From: Ricinus communis
Lineage: Eukaryota; Streptophyta; Magnoliopsida; Malpighiales; Euphorbiaceae
Length of the DNA: 64,000 bases
Direction of reading: 5' to 3'
Assembly: GCF_019578655.1 (NCBI RefSeq)
Contig: NC_063264.1
Coordinates: 20,731,688 to 20,795,687, forward strand
Every line of letters starts with the position of its first letter. Position 1 is the stretch's first letter. This document shows, one piece after another, positions 12,331-24,799 of the stretch. The position numbers were made by a program, and so were the translations under genes. The notes under the pieces are model-generated. The model was not told the origin of the DNA. It was given only the letters and a program-made list of their open reading frames with translations, and made no database searches.

Positions 12331-15300
12331 TTAATTAACATCAGAAAACAACCCAGTCAGAGGGGTATATTTGTCATTAAGGGAAAACAACCCCGTAAGA
12401 GGGGTATATTTGTTAATATGAGTAAACAAACCCGTAAGTGGGGTATATTTGTACATATTAGAAAATAACCCCGTAAGACGGGTACATTTGTCAATATTAG
12501 ATAACAACCCCCTAAGAGGGGTATACGTGTTAATATGAGAAAACAACCCCGTAACAGGAGTATATTTGTCAATATTAGAAAACAATCCCAAAAAAGTGGT
12601 ATATTTGTTAACATGAGAAAACAACCCAGTCACAGGGGTATATTTGACAATATTAGAAAACAATGACAAAAAAGTGGTATATTTATCAATATTAGAAAAC
12701 AACCCCGTAAGAGGGGTATATTTGTCAATATTAGAAAATAATACCAAAAAAAGTGGTATATTTTTTAATATGAGAAAACAACCCTGTAAAAGCAGTATAT
12801 TTGTCAATATTATAAAACAACCCCGTAAGAGGGGTATATTTGTGAATATTAGAAATATCCTCGTAAGAGGGGTACATTTATCAATATTGGAAAACTACCC
12901 CGTAAGAGGGGTAAATTTGTCAATAGGAGTAAACAAACCCGTAAGTGGGGTATATTTGTGCATAATAGAAAATAACCTCGTAAAAGGGGCACATTTGTCA
13001 ATATTAGAAAATAACCCCCTAAGAGGGGTATATGTGTTAATATGAGAAAACAACCCCGTAAGAAGGGTATATTTGTCAATATTAGAAAACAACCCCGTAA
13101 GAGGGGTATATTTGTCAATATTAGAAAACAAGCGCAAAAAAGTGGTATATTTTTTAATATGAGAAAACAACCCCGTAAGAGGAGTATATTTGTCACCCGT
13201 AAGAGGGGTATATCTGTCAATATGAGTTAACAACCCCGTAAGAGTTGTATATTTTTTAATATGAGAAAACAACCCCATAATAGGAGTATATTTGTGAATA
13301 TTAGAAAACAATCCCAAAAAAGTGGTATATTTGTCAACATGAGAAAACAACCCAGTTAGAGGGGTATATCTGTCAATAAGAGAAAACAACCCCGTAAAAG
13401 GGGTATATTTGACAATATTAGAAAAAAATCACAAAAAAGTGGTATATTTATCAATATTAGAAAATGACCCCGTAAGAGGGGTATATTTGTCAATATTAGG
13501 AAGCAATCCTAATAAAGTAGTATATTTTTTAATATGAGAAAACAACCTTGTAAGAGGAGTATATTTGTCACCCGTAAGAGTGGTATATTTGTCAATATGA
13601 GTAATCAACCCCGTAAGAGTGTTATATTTTTTAATACGAGAAAACAAACCCGTAAGAGGAGTATATTTGTCAGCATTAGAAAACAATCTTAAAAGTGGTA
13701 TTTTTGTCAATATGAGAAAACAACAGAGTCAGAGGGGTATATTTGTCAGTAAGAGAAAACAATCCCCTAAGAGGGATATATTTGTCAATATTAGAAAACA
13801 ACACAACAAAAGTGGTATATTTATCAATATGAGAAAGCAACCCAGTCGGAGGGGTATATTTGTCAATAAGAGAAAACAAACCCCGTAAGAGGGGTATATT
13901 TGTATATATTAGAAAACAATCACAAAAAAGTGGTATATTTGTCAATATGAGAAAACAACCCAGTCAGAGTGGTATATTTGTCAGTAAGAGAAAACAACCT
14001 CGTAAGAGGGGTATATTTGTCAATATTAGAAAACAACCCCAAAAAAGTGTTATATTTGTTAATATGAAAAAACAATCCTGTCAGAGGGGTATATTTGTCA
14101 ATAAGAGAAAACAACACCGTAAGAGGGGTATATTTGTCAATATTAGAAAACAACCCCAAAAAAATGGTATATTAGAAATCAACCTCGTAAGAGGTGTATA
14201 TTTGTCAATATTAGAAAACAACCCCAAAAAATGGTATATTAGAAATCAACCCCGTAAGAGGTGTATATTGGTCAATATTAGAATACAACCCCGTAGGAGG
14301 GGTATATTTATCAATATGAGAAAAGAACCCCGCAAGAGGGGTACATTTGTCAATATTAGAAAACAACCCCGTAAGAGGGGTATATGTGTCAATATGAGAA
14401 AACAACCCCGTAAGAAGGGTATATTTGTCAATATTATAAAACAACCCCGTATGAGGGGTATATTTGTCAATATTATAAACCAAGCGCAAAAAAGTGGTAT
14501 ATTATTTAATATGAGAAAACAACCCAGTCAGAGGGGTACATTTGTCAATAAGAGAAAACAACCCCGTAAAAGGGGTATATTTGACAATATTAGAAAACAA
14601 CGACAAAAAAGTGGTATATTTATCAATATTAGAAAACAACCCCGTAAGAGGAGTACATTTGTCAATATTAGAAAACAACTTCAAAAAAGTGGTATATTTG
14701 TCAATATTAGAAAACAACCCCGTAAGAGGGGTATATTTATCAATATTAGAAATTAACCCCAAAAAAGGAGTATATTTTTTAATTTGAGAAAACAACCACG
14801 TAAGAGGAGTATATTTGTCAATATTAAAAAGAACCCCGTAAGAGTGGTATGTTATTTCATATGAGAAAACAACCCCGTAAGAGGAGTATATTTGTCAATA
14901 TTAGAAAACAACCCCGTAAGAGGGGCATATTTGTCAATACGAGTAAACAACCCCGTAAGAGGGGTATATTTGTGAATATTAGAAAATAACCCCGAAAGAG
15001 GGGTACATTTGTCAATATTAGAAAACAACCCCGTAAGAGGGGTATATGCGTCAATAGGAGAAAACGACACCGTAAAAAGGTATATTTGTCAGTATTACAA
15101 AACAACCTCGTAAGAGGGGTATATTTATCAATATTAGAAAATAATCCCATAAGAGGAGTATATTTGTCAATATTAGAAAACAACCCCGTAAGAGGGGTAT
15201 CTTTGTCAATATGAGTAGACAACCCTGTAAGACTGGTATATTTTTAAATATGAGAAAACAACCCCGTAAGAGAAGTATATTTGTAAATATTAGAAAACAA

Positions 15301-18300
15301 TCCCAAAAAAGTGGTATATTAGAAAACAACCCTGTAAGAGGGGTATATTTGTCGATATTAGAAAACAACCCCGTAAGAGGGGTATATTTATCAATATGAG
15401 AAAAGAACCCCGCAAGAGGGGTACATTTGTCAATATTATAAAACAACCCCGTAAGAGGGGTATATTTGTCAACATTAGAAAACAAGCCCAAAAAAGTGGA
15501 ATACTTTCTAATATGACAAAACAACCCCGTAAGAGGAATATATTTGTCACTCGTAAGAGGGGTATATGTGTCAATACGAGTAAACAACCCCGTAAGAGTG
15601 GTATATTTTTTAATATGAGAAAACAACCCCGTAAGAGGGGTATATTTGTCAATATTAGAAAAAAACCAAAAAATGTGGTATATTTGTTAATATGAAAAAA
15701 CAATCCTGTTAGAGGGGTATATTTGTCAATATTAGAAACCAACCCCAAAAAAGTGGTATATTAGAAAACAACCCCGTAAGAGGCGTATATTTGTCAATAT
15801 TAGAAAACAACCCCGTAAGACTGATATATTTGTCAATATGAGAAAAGAACTCCGCAAGAGGGGTATAACAACCCCGTAAGAGGGGTATATTTGTCAATAT
15901 TAGAAAACAACCCCAAAAAAGTGGTATATTTGTTAATATAAAAAAACAATCCTGTCGGACGGGTATATCTGTCAATAAGAGAAAATAACCCCGTAAGAGG
16001 GGTATATTTGTTAATATTAGAAAACAACCCCAAAAAAGTTGTATATTAGAAAACAACCCTGTAAGGGGGGTATATTTGTCAATATTTGAAAACAACCCCG
16101 TAAGAGGGGTATATTTGTTAATATGAGAAAAGAACCCCGAAAGAGGGGTACAATTGTCAATATTAGAAAACAACCCCGTTAGAGGGGTATATGTGTCAAT
16201 ATGAGAAAACAACCCCGTAAGAAGAGTATATTTGTCAAAATTATAAGACAACCCCGTAAGAGGGGTATATTTGTCAATATTAGAAAACAAGCCCAAAAAA
16301 GTGGTATATTTTTTAATATGAGAAAACAACCCCGTAAGAGGAGTATATTTGTCAATATTAGAAAACAACCCCGTAAGAGAGGTATATTTGTCAATATTAG
16401 AAATCAACCCCAAAAAAGTGGAATATTATTTAATATGAGAAAACAACCACGTAAGAGGAGTATATTTGTCAATATCAGAAAACAACCCCGTAAGAGGGTT
16501 ATATTTGTCAATATGAGTAAACAACCCCGTAAGAGTGGTATGTTATTTAATATGAGAAAATAACCCCGTAAGAGGAGTATATTTGTCACTATTAGAATAC
16601 AACCCCGTAAGAAGGGCATATTTGACAATATGAATAAACAACCCCGTAAGAGGGGTATATTTATAAATATTAGAAAATAACCCCGAAAGAGGGGTACATT
16701 TGTCAATATTAGAAAACAACCCCGTAAGAGGAGTATATGCGTCAATAGGAGAAAACAACCTCGTAAGAAGGGTATATTTGTCAGTATTAGAAAACAACCC
16801 CGTAAGAGGGGTATATTTGTCACTATTCAAAAACTACCCCGTAAGAGGGGTATATTTATCAATATTAGAAAACAATCGCAAAAAAGTGGTATATTTTTTA
16901 ATATGAGAAAACAACCCCATTAGAGGAGTATATTTGTCAATATTAGAAAATAATCCCGTAAGAGGGTATATTTGTCTATATGAGTAGACAACCCTGTAAG
17001 AGTGGTATATTTTTAATATGAGAAAACAACCCCGTAAGAGGAGTATATTTGTCAATATTACAAAACAATCCCAAAAAAATGGTATATTTGTCAATATTAG
17101 AAAACAACCCAGTCAGAAGGGTATATTTGTCAATAAGGAAAAACAATCCCGTAAAAGGGGTATATTTTACAATATTAGAAAATAACCATAAAAAAGTGGT
17201 ATATTTGTCAGTATTAGAAAACAACCCCGTAAGAGCGGTATATTTGACAATATTAGAAAACAACGACAAAAAATTGGTATATTAATTAACATCAGAAAAC
17301 AACCCAGTCAGAGTGGTATATTTGTCATTAAGGGAAAACAACCCCGTAAGAGGGGTATATTTGACAATATTAGAAAACACTGACAAAAAAGTGGTATATT
17401 TATCAATATTAGAAAACAACCCCGTAAGAGGGGTATATTTGTCAATATTAGAAAATAATACCAAAAAATGGTATATTTTTTAATATGAGAAAATAACCCC
17501 GTAAGAGGAGTATATTTGTCAATATTATAAAACAACCCCGTAAGAGGGGTATATTTTTCAATATGAGTAAACAACCCCGTAAGAGGGGTATATTTGTGAA
17601 TATTAGAAATAACCCCGTAAGAGGGGTACATTTATCAATATTGGAAAACAACCCCGTAAGAGGTGTATATTTGTCAATATGAGTAAACAAACCCGTAAGT
17701 GGAGTATTTTTGTGCATATTAGAAAATAACCCCGTAAGAGGGGTACATTTGTCAATATTAGAAAATAACCCCCTAAGAGGGGTATATGTGTTAATATGAA
17801 AAAACAACCCCCGTAAGAAGGGTATATTTGTCAATATTAGAAAACAACCCCGTAAGAGGGGTATATTTGTCAATATTAGAAAACAAGCGCAAAAAAGTGG
17901 TATATTTTTTAATATGAGAAAACAACCCCGTAAGAGGAGTATATTTGTCACCCGTAAGAGGGGTATATCTGTCAATATGAGTTAACGACCCCGTAAGAGT
18001 TGTATATTTTTTAATATGAGAAAACAACCCCATAATAGGAGTATATTTGTGAATATTAGAAACCAATCCCAAAAAAGTGGTATATTTGTCAACATGAGAA
18101 AACAACCCAGTTAGAGGGGTATAATTGTCAATAAGAGAAAACAACCCCGTAAGAGTGGTATATTTGATAATATTAGAAAAAAAACACAAAAAAGTGGTAT
18201 ATTTGTCAATATTAGAAAATGACCCCATAAGAGGGGTATATTTATCAATATTAGGAAAGAATCCCAATAAAGTAGTATAATTTTTAACATGAGCAAACAA

Positions 18301-21300
18301 CCTCGTAAGAGGAGTATATTTGTCACCCGTAAGAGGGGTATATTTGTCAATATGAGTAATCAACCCTGTAAGAGTGGTATATTTTTTAATTCGAGAAAAC
18401 AACCCCGTAAGAGGAGTATATTTGTCAATATTAGAAAAAAATCTTAAAAAAGTGGTATTTTTGTCAATATGAGAAAACAACAGAGTCAGAGGGGTATATT
18501 TGTCAGTAAGAGAAAACAATCCCGTAAGAGGGATATATTTGTCAATATGAGAAAACAACACAACAAAAGTGGTATATTTGTCAATATGAGGAAGCAACCC
18601 AGTCGGAGGGGTATATTTGTCAATAAGAGAAAACAACACCGTAAGAGGGGTATATTTATCAATATTAGAAAACAACCCCGTAAGATATGTATATTTGTCT
18701 ATATTTGAAAACAACACTAAAAAAGTGGTATGTTTTAATATTAGAAAACAACCCGAAAGAGGGGTATATTTGTCAATATTAGAAAACAATCCCAAAAAAG
18801 TGGTATATTTTTTAATATGCGAAAACAACCCCGTAAGAGGAGTATATTTGTCAATATTAGAAAACAACCCCGTAAGAGGGGTATATTTGTCAAAATTACA
18901 AAACAATACCAAATAAGTGGTAAATTTTTTAATATGAGAAAACAACCACGTAAGAGGAGTATATTTGTCAATATTAGAAAACAACCCCGTAAGAGAGGTA
19001 TATTTGTCAATATTAGAAATCAACCCCAAAAAAGTGTTATATTATTTAATATGAGAAAACAACCACGTAAGAGGAGTATATTTGTCAATATAGGAAAACA
19101 ACCCCGTAAGACGGTTATATTTGTCAATATGAGTAAACAACCCCGTAAGAGTGGTATGTTATTTAATATGAGAAAATAACCCCGTAAGAGGAGTATATTT
19201 GTCAATATTAGAATACAACCCCGTAAGAGGGGCATATTTGTCAATATGAGTAAACAACCCCGTAAGAGGGGTGTATTTGTAAATATTAAAAAATTACCCC
19301 GGAAGAGGGGTACATTTGTCAATATTAGAAAACAACCCCGTAAGAGGGTTATATTTGTCACTATTCAAAAACTACCCCGTAAGAGGGGTATATTTATCAA
19401 TATTAGAAAACAATCCCAAAAAAGTGGTATATTTTTTAATATGAGAAAACAACCCCATTAGAGGAGTATATTTATCAATACTAGAAAATAATCCCGTAAG
19501 AGGGGTATATTTGTCTATATGAGTAGACAACCCTGTAAGAGTGGCATATTTTTAATATAAGAAAACAACCCCGTAAGAGGAGTATATTTGTCAATATTAC
19601 AAAACAATCCCAAAAAAATGGTATATTTGTCAATATTAGAAAACAACCCAGTCAGAAGGGTATATTTGTCAATAAGAGAAAACAACCCCGTAAGAGGGGT
19701 ATATTTGTCAATATTAGAAAACAACCCCGTAAGATATATTTATTTGTCTATATTTGAAAACAACACTAAAAAAGTGGTATGTTTTTTAATATTAGAAAAT
19801 AACCCGAAAGAGGGGTATATTTGTCAATATTAGAAAACAATCCCAAAAAAGTGGTATATTTTTTAATATGCCAAAACAACCCCGTAAGAGGAGTATATTT
19901 GTCAATATTAGAAAACAACCCCGTAAGAGGGGTATATTTGTCAAAATTAGAAAACAATACCAAAAAAGTGGTAAATCTTTTAATATGAGAAAACAACCTC
20001 GTAAGAGGAGTATATTTGTCAATATTAGAAAACAACCCCGTAAGAGAGGTATATTTGTCAATATTAGAAATCAACCCCAAAAAAGTGGTATATTATTTAA
20101 TATGAGAAAACAACCACGTAAGAGGAGTATATTTGTCAATATCAGAAAACAACCCCGTAAGAGGGTTATATTTGTCAATATGAGTAAACAACCCCGTAAG
20201 AGTGGTATGTTATTTAATATGAGAAAACAACCCCGTAAGAGGAGTATATTTGTCAATATTAGAATACAACCCCGTAAGAGGGGCATATTTGTCAATATGA
20301 GTAAACAACCCCGTAAGAGGGGTATATTTGTAAATATTAGAAAATAACCCCGAAAGAGGGGTACATTTGTCAATATTAGAAAACAACCCCGTAAGAGGAG
20401 TATATGCGTCAATAGGAGAAAACAAAGGCTAAGTAAGAAGGGTATATATTTGTTCGGTCAGAGAAAACAACCCAAGAAGAGGGTATATTTGTCACTATGT
20501 TCAAAAACTACCCCAAATGTAGAGGGGTATATTTATCAATATTAGAAAACAATCCCAAAAAAGTGGTATATTTTTTAATATGAGAAAACAACCCCATTAG
20601 AGGAGTATATTTGTCAATATTAGAAAATAATCCCGTGAGAGGGGTATATTTGTCTATATGAGTAGACAACCCTGTAAAAGTGGTTTATTATTTAATATGA
20701 GAAAACAACCACGTAAGAGGAGTATATTTGTCAATATTAGAAAACAACCCTGTAAGACGGTTATATTTGTCAATATGAGTAAACAACCCCGTAAGAGTGG
20801 TATGTTATTTAATATGAGAAAACAAACCCGTAAGAGGAGTATATTTGTCAATATTAGAATACAACCCCGTAAGAGGGGCATATTTGTCAATATGAATAAA
20901 CAACGACCCACGTAAGAGGAGGGTATATTTATATATGAAAACAACCCGAAGAGAGGTATTATGTCGTCAATATGGAAATACAACCTCGTGAAGGGTATGT
21001 TGTCAATTAGAAAACAAACGATTAAGGGTATATTTGTCAAATATGAATCAACAAACCCAGTAAGAGGGTATATTCGAATTAAGAGAAGAAAACAACCCAT
21101 TAGAAATATTCAAGAAAATAACACATTATGTGAACAACCACTGTAAAGAGTGGTATAAATTGAGAAAACAACCCAAGTAAAGAATTATATTTGTCAATAT
21201 TAGAAAACAACCCCATTAGAGGAGTATATGCGTCAATAGGAGAAAACAACCTCGTAAGAAGGGTATATTTGTCAGTGCTAGAAAACAAACCAGTAAGAGG

Positions 21301-23110
21301 CGTATATTTGTCACTATTCAAAAACTACCGTAAGAGGGTATATTTATCAATATTAGAAAACAATCAAAGTGGTATTATTTTATGGTTAAGAAAACAACCC
21401 CTATTGAGAGGAGTATATTTGTCAATATTAGAAAATAACTCAGAAGAGGGTATGTTTGTCTATACGAGTAGACAACCTCAGAAGAGTGGTATATTTTAAT
21501 ATGAGAAAACAACCTCAGAAGAGGAGTATATTTGTCAATATTACAAAACAATCCCAAAAAATAGTATATTTGTCAATTAGAAAACAACCCAAAGGGTATA
21601 TTTGTCAATAAGGAAAAACAATCCCAAAGAGGGGTATATTTTACAATATTAGAAAATAAACCATAAAAAGTGGTATATTTGATTAGAAAACAAACTCAAG
21701 AGGGTATATTTGACAATATTAGAAAACAACGACAAAAAATTGGTATATTAATTAACATCGGAAAACAACCTAGTCGAGGGTATATTTGTCATTAAGGAAA
21801 ACAACCCTGTAAAAGAGGGTATATCGGTCATTTAGAACACCGACAAAAAAGTGGTATATTTATCAATATTAGAAAACAACTTCGTAAGAGGGGTATATTT
21901 GTCAATATTAGAAAATAATACCAAAAAATGGTATATTTTTAATATAGAAAACAACCCCGTAAGAGGAGTATATTTGTCAATATTATAAAAACAACCCGTA
22001 AGAGGGTATATTTTTCAATATGAGAACAAACTGTAAGAGGGGTATATTTGTGAATATTAGAAATAACCCCGTAAGAGGGGTACATTTATCAATATTGGAA
22101 AACAACCCCGTAAGAGGTGTATATTTGTCAATATGAGTAAACAAACCTGCAAGGGGGTATTTTGTGCATATTAGGAAAATAACCCCGTAGAGGGGTACAT
22201 TTGTCAATATTAGAAAATAACCCCTAAGAGGGGTATATGTGTTAATATGAGAAAACAACCCCGTAAGAAGGGTATATTTTTTGTCAATATTAGAAAACAA
22301 CCCCGTAAGAGGGGTATATTTGTCAATATTAGAAACAAGCGCAAAAAGTGGTATATTTTTAATATGATAAAACAACCCTGCAAGAGTATATATTGTCACC
22401 CGTAGAGGGGTATATCCGTCAATATGAGTTAACAAACTCAAGTAAGAGTTGTATATTTTTAATATGAAAACAACCCCATAATAGGAGTATATTTTGGAAT
22501 ATTGTAAACCAATCCCAAAAAGTGGTATATTTGTCAACATGAGAAAACAACCCGGTTAGAGTGGTATATCCGTCAATAAGAGAAAATAACCCCGTAAGAG
22601 GGGTATATTTGACAATATTAGAAAAAAACACAAAAAAGTGGTATATTTGTCAATATTAGAAAATGACCCTGGTAAGAGGGTATATTTATCAATATTAGGA
22701 AACAATCCCAATAAAGTAGTATAATTTTTAATATGAGCAAACAACCTCGTAAGAGGGTATATTTGTCAATATGAGTAATCAACCCTGTAAGAGTGGTATA
22801 TTTTTTAATTCGAGAAAATAACCCCGTAAGAGGAGTATATTTGTCAATATTAGAAAAAATCCAAAAAGTGGTATTTTTGTCAATACAGAGTAATGAGGGT
22901 ATATTTAATGCAGAGAAAACAATCCCGTAAGAGAGATTATATTTGTCAATATCGGAAAACAACACAACAAAAGTGGTATATTTGTCAATACGAGGAAGCA
23001 AACCCAATGGAGGGTATATTTGTCAATAAGAGAAAACAACACCGTAAGAGGGTATATTTATCAATATTAGAAAACAACCTCAAGATATGTATATTTGTCC
23101 ATATTTGAAA
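12331..23110 (+). repeat. super-repeat of about 4.5-5 kb, three successive copies
   Basis: Rare monomer variants recur in the same order. TTAATTAACATC occurs at 12331, 17282 and 21748. GTGTTAATATGA following GGGGTATAT occurs at 13034, 17788 and 22239. A unit reading TATTTGAAAACAACACTAA occurs at 18702 and 23102. Spacings are 4951 and 4466 for the first marker and 4754 and 4451 for the second. Kilobase blocks were therefore copied as wholes. The third copy is the error-rich stretch described separately. Confidence 0.7.
18650..20800 (+). repeat. about 1.05-kb block in two tandem copies
   Basis: Two markers give the same offset: TATTTGAAAACAACACTAA at 18702 and 19751 (1049 bp), and GTGGTATGTTATTT at 19151 and 20202 (1051 bp). 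The monomer order between them agrees, including B units with TTTTTTAATATG and units with ATTAGAATACAACC. A further GTGGTATGTTATTT at 20797 starts a shorter partial copy. This level is nested inside the 4.5-5 kb super-repeat. Confidence 0.7.
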
Positions 23111-24299
23111 ACAACACTAAAAAGGGTATGTTTTAATATTTTAGAAAAACAACCCGAAGAGGGTATATTTGTCAATATTAGAAAACAATCCCAAAAGAGT
23201 GGTATATTTTTAATATAAACAACGGCTCGTAAGAGGGAGTATATTTGTCAATATTAGAAAACAAACCTGCAGACGTACATTTGTCAAAGTTAGAAAACAA
23301 TACCAAAAAGTGGTAAATTTTTAATACGAGAAAACAACCCCAGAAGAGGGAGTATATTTGTCAATATTAGAAAACAACCCCGTAAGAGAGGTATATTTGT
23401 CAATATTAGAAATCAACCCCAAAAAAGTGGTATATTTTTTAATATGAGAAAACAACCACGTAAGAGGAGTATATTTGTCAATATTAGAAAACAACCCCGT
23501 AAGACTAAGCTTATATTTGCCAATATGAGTAAACAACCCTCAGAAGAGTGAAAAGTGTTATTTAATATGAAAACAAATCTCGTAGAAGAGAGAGGAGGTT
23601 TTGTCAATATTAGAATACAACCTTGGAGAAGAGGGGCATATATTTGCTCGGTCAAGGAGTAAAACAACCCCTGTAGAGGGTATATTTGTAAATATTAGAA
23701 AATAACCCCTAAGAGGGGTACATTTGTCAATATTAGAAAACAACCCCGTAAGAGAGGTATATGCTAATAGGAGAAAACATCCTGTAAGAAGGGTATATTA
23801 GTTGTTAGAAAACAAACCTCGTAAGAGGTATATTTGTCACTATTCAAAAACTACTTTTAAGAGGGTATATTTATCAATATTAAAACCAATCCCAAAAAGT
23901 GGTATATTTTTTAATATGAGAAAACAACCCTGTGACAGAGAGTATATTTGTCAATATTAGAAAATAACTCGTAAGAGTGGTGGCGGGGCTCTGTCTATAG
24001 GGTGTAATGAACAACCCGTAAGAGTGGTATATTTTTTAATACGAGAAAACAACTCGTAAGAGGAGAATACGGTTGGCTACAAACAATCCCAAGAAAATGG
24101 TATATTTGTCAATATTAGAAAACAACCCAATGAAGGGTATATTTGTCAATAAGAGAAAACAACCCCGTAAGAGGGGTATATTTGTCAATATTAGAAAATA
24201 ACCTCGTAAGATATATTTATTTGTCTATAATTGAAAACAACACTAAAAAGTCGATGTTTTTTAATTAGAAAATAACCCAAAGAGGCATCAATATTAGAA
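20420..24299 (+). repeat. indel-rich, degraded satellite next to the assembly gap
   Basis: From about 20420 the monomers abruptly become irregular: units shorten by 1-3 bases, CCCCGTAAG is often replaced by CCTCAGAAG-like strings, TGTCAAT is replaced by strings such as CGGTCA, and frames break. Rare markers follow the same order as in about 16.4-19.8 kb at an offset near 4.4-4.5 kb. The stretch is thus a poor-quality or decayed copy of the preceding block. The abrupt start and the nearness to the run of N favour unpolished contig-end sequence over natural decay, but the window alone cannot decide. Confidence 0.65.
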
Positions 24300-24799
24300 N
24301 NNNNNNNNNNNNNNNNNNNNNNNNNNNNNNNNNNNNNNNNNNNNNNNNNNNNNNNNNNNNNNNNNNNNNNNNNNNNNNNNNNNNNNNNNNNNNNNNNNNN
24401 NNNNNNNNNNNNNNNNNNNNNNNNNNNNNNNNNNNNNNNNNNNNNNNNNNNNNNNNNNNNNNNNNNNNNNNNNNNNNNNNNNNNNNNNNNNNNNNNNNNN
24501 NNNNNNNNNNNNNNNNNNNNNNNNNNNNNNNNNNNNNNNNNNNNNNNNNNNNNNNNNNNNNNNNNNNNNNNNNNNNNNNNNNNNNNNNNNNNNNNNNNNN
24601 NNNNNNNNNNNNNNNNNNNNNNNNNNNNNNNNNNNNNNNNNNNNNNNNNNNNNNNNNNNNNNNNNNNNNNNNNNNNNNNNNNNNNNNNNNNNNNNNNNNN
24701 NNNNNNNNNNNNNNNNNNNNNNNNNNNNNNNNNNNNNNNNNNNNNNNNNNNNNNNNNNNNNNNNNNNNNNNNNNNNNNNNNNNNNNNNNNNNNNNNNNN
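24300..24799. other. assembly gap, exactly 500 N
   Basis: A run of 500 N. The round number is typical of a scaffold gap placeholder of unknown true size. The satellite is in + orientation to the left and in the opposite orientation to the right, so the gap hides an orientation switch or a scaffolding error. Confidence 0.97.

Larger units (their letters stand above)
4592..24299 (+). repeat. 39-bp satellite, left arm (+ orientation), about 19.7 kb
   Basis: Uninterrupted tandem repeat of a 39-bp unit. Each basic unit has a GC-richer half, CCCCGTAAGAGGGG, and an AT-rich half containing ATATTTGTCAATAT followed by an A-rich linker. Main classes by the first half: A (as given), B (CCCCAAAAAAGTGG) and C (CCCAGTCAGAGGGG). 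A 24-bp unit lacking 15 bp of the linker (TTTGTCACCCGTAAG) recurs as a marker, for example near 4706, 5255, 5771, 6148, 7117, 8167, 8879, 9511, 10300, 11176, 12076, 13195, 13567, 15547, 17950 and 18324. Because 39 = 3 x 13 and the unit has few stops, long open frames arise on both strands; they are by-products of the period. The satellite family is not one I recognise. Confidence 0.97.

Noticed and set aside
4592..24299. Regular short repeats resembling a CRISPR array
   Set aside because: The units are contiguous with no unique spacers between them, the array is tens of kilobases long, and the context is a plant genome with retrotransposons.
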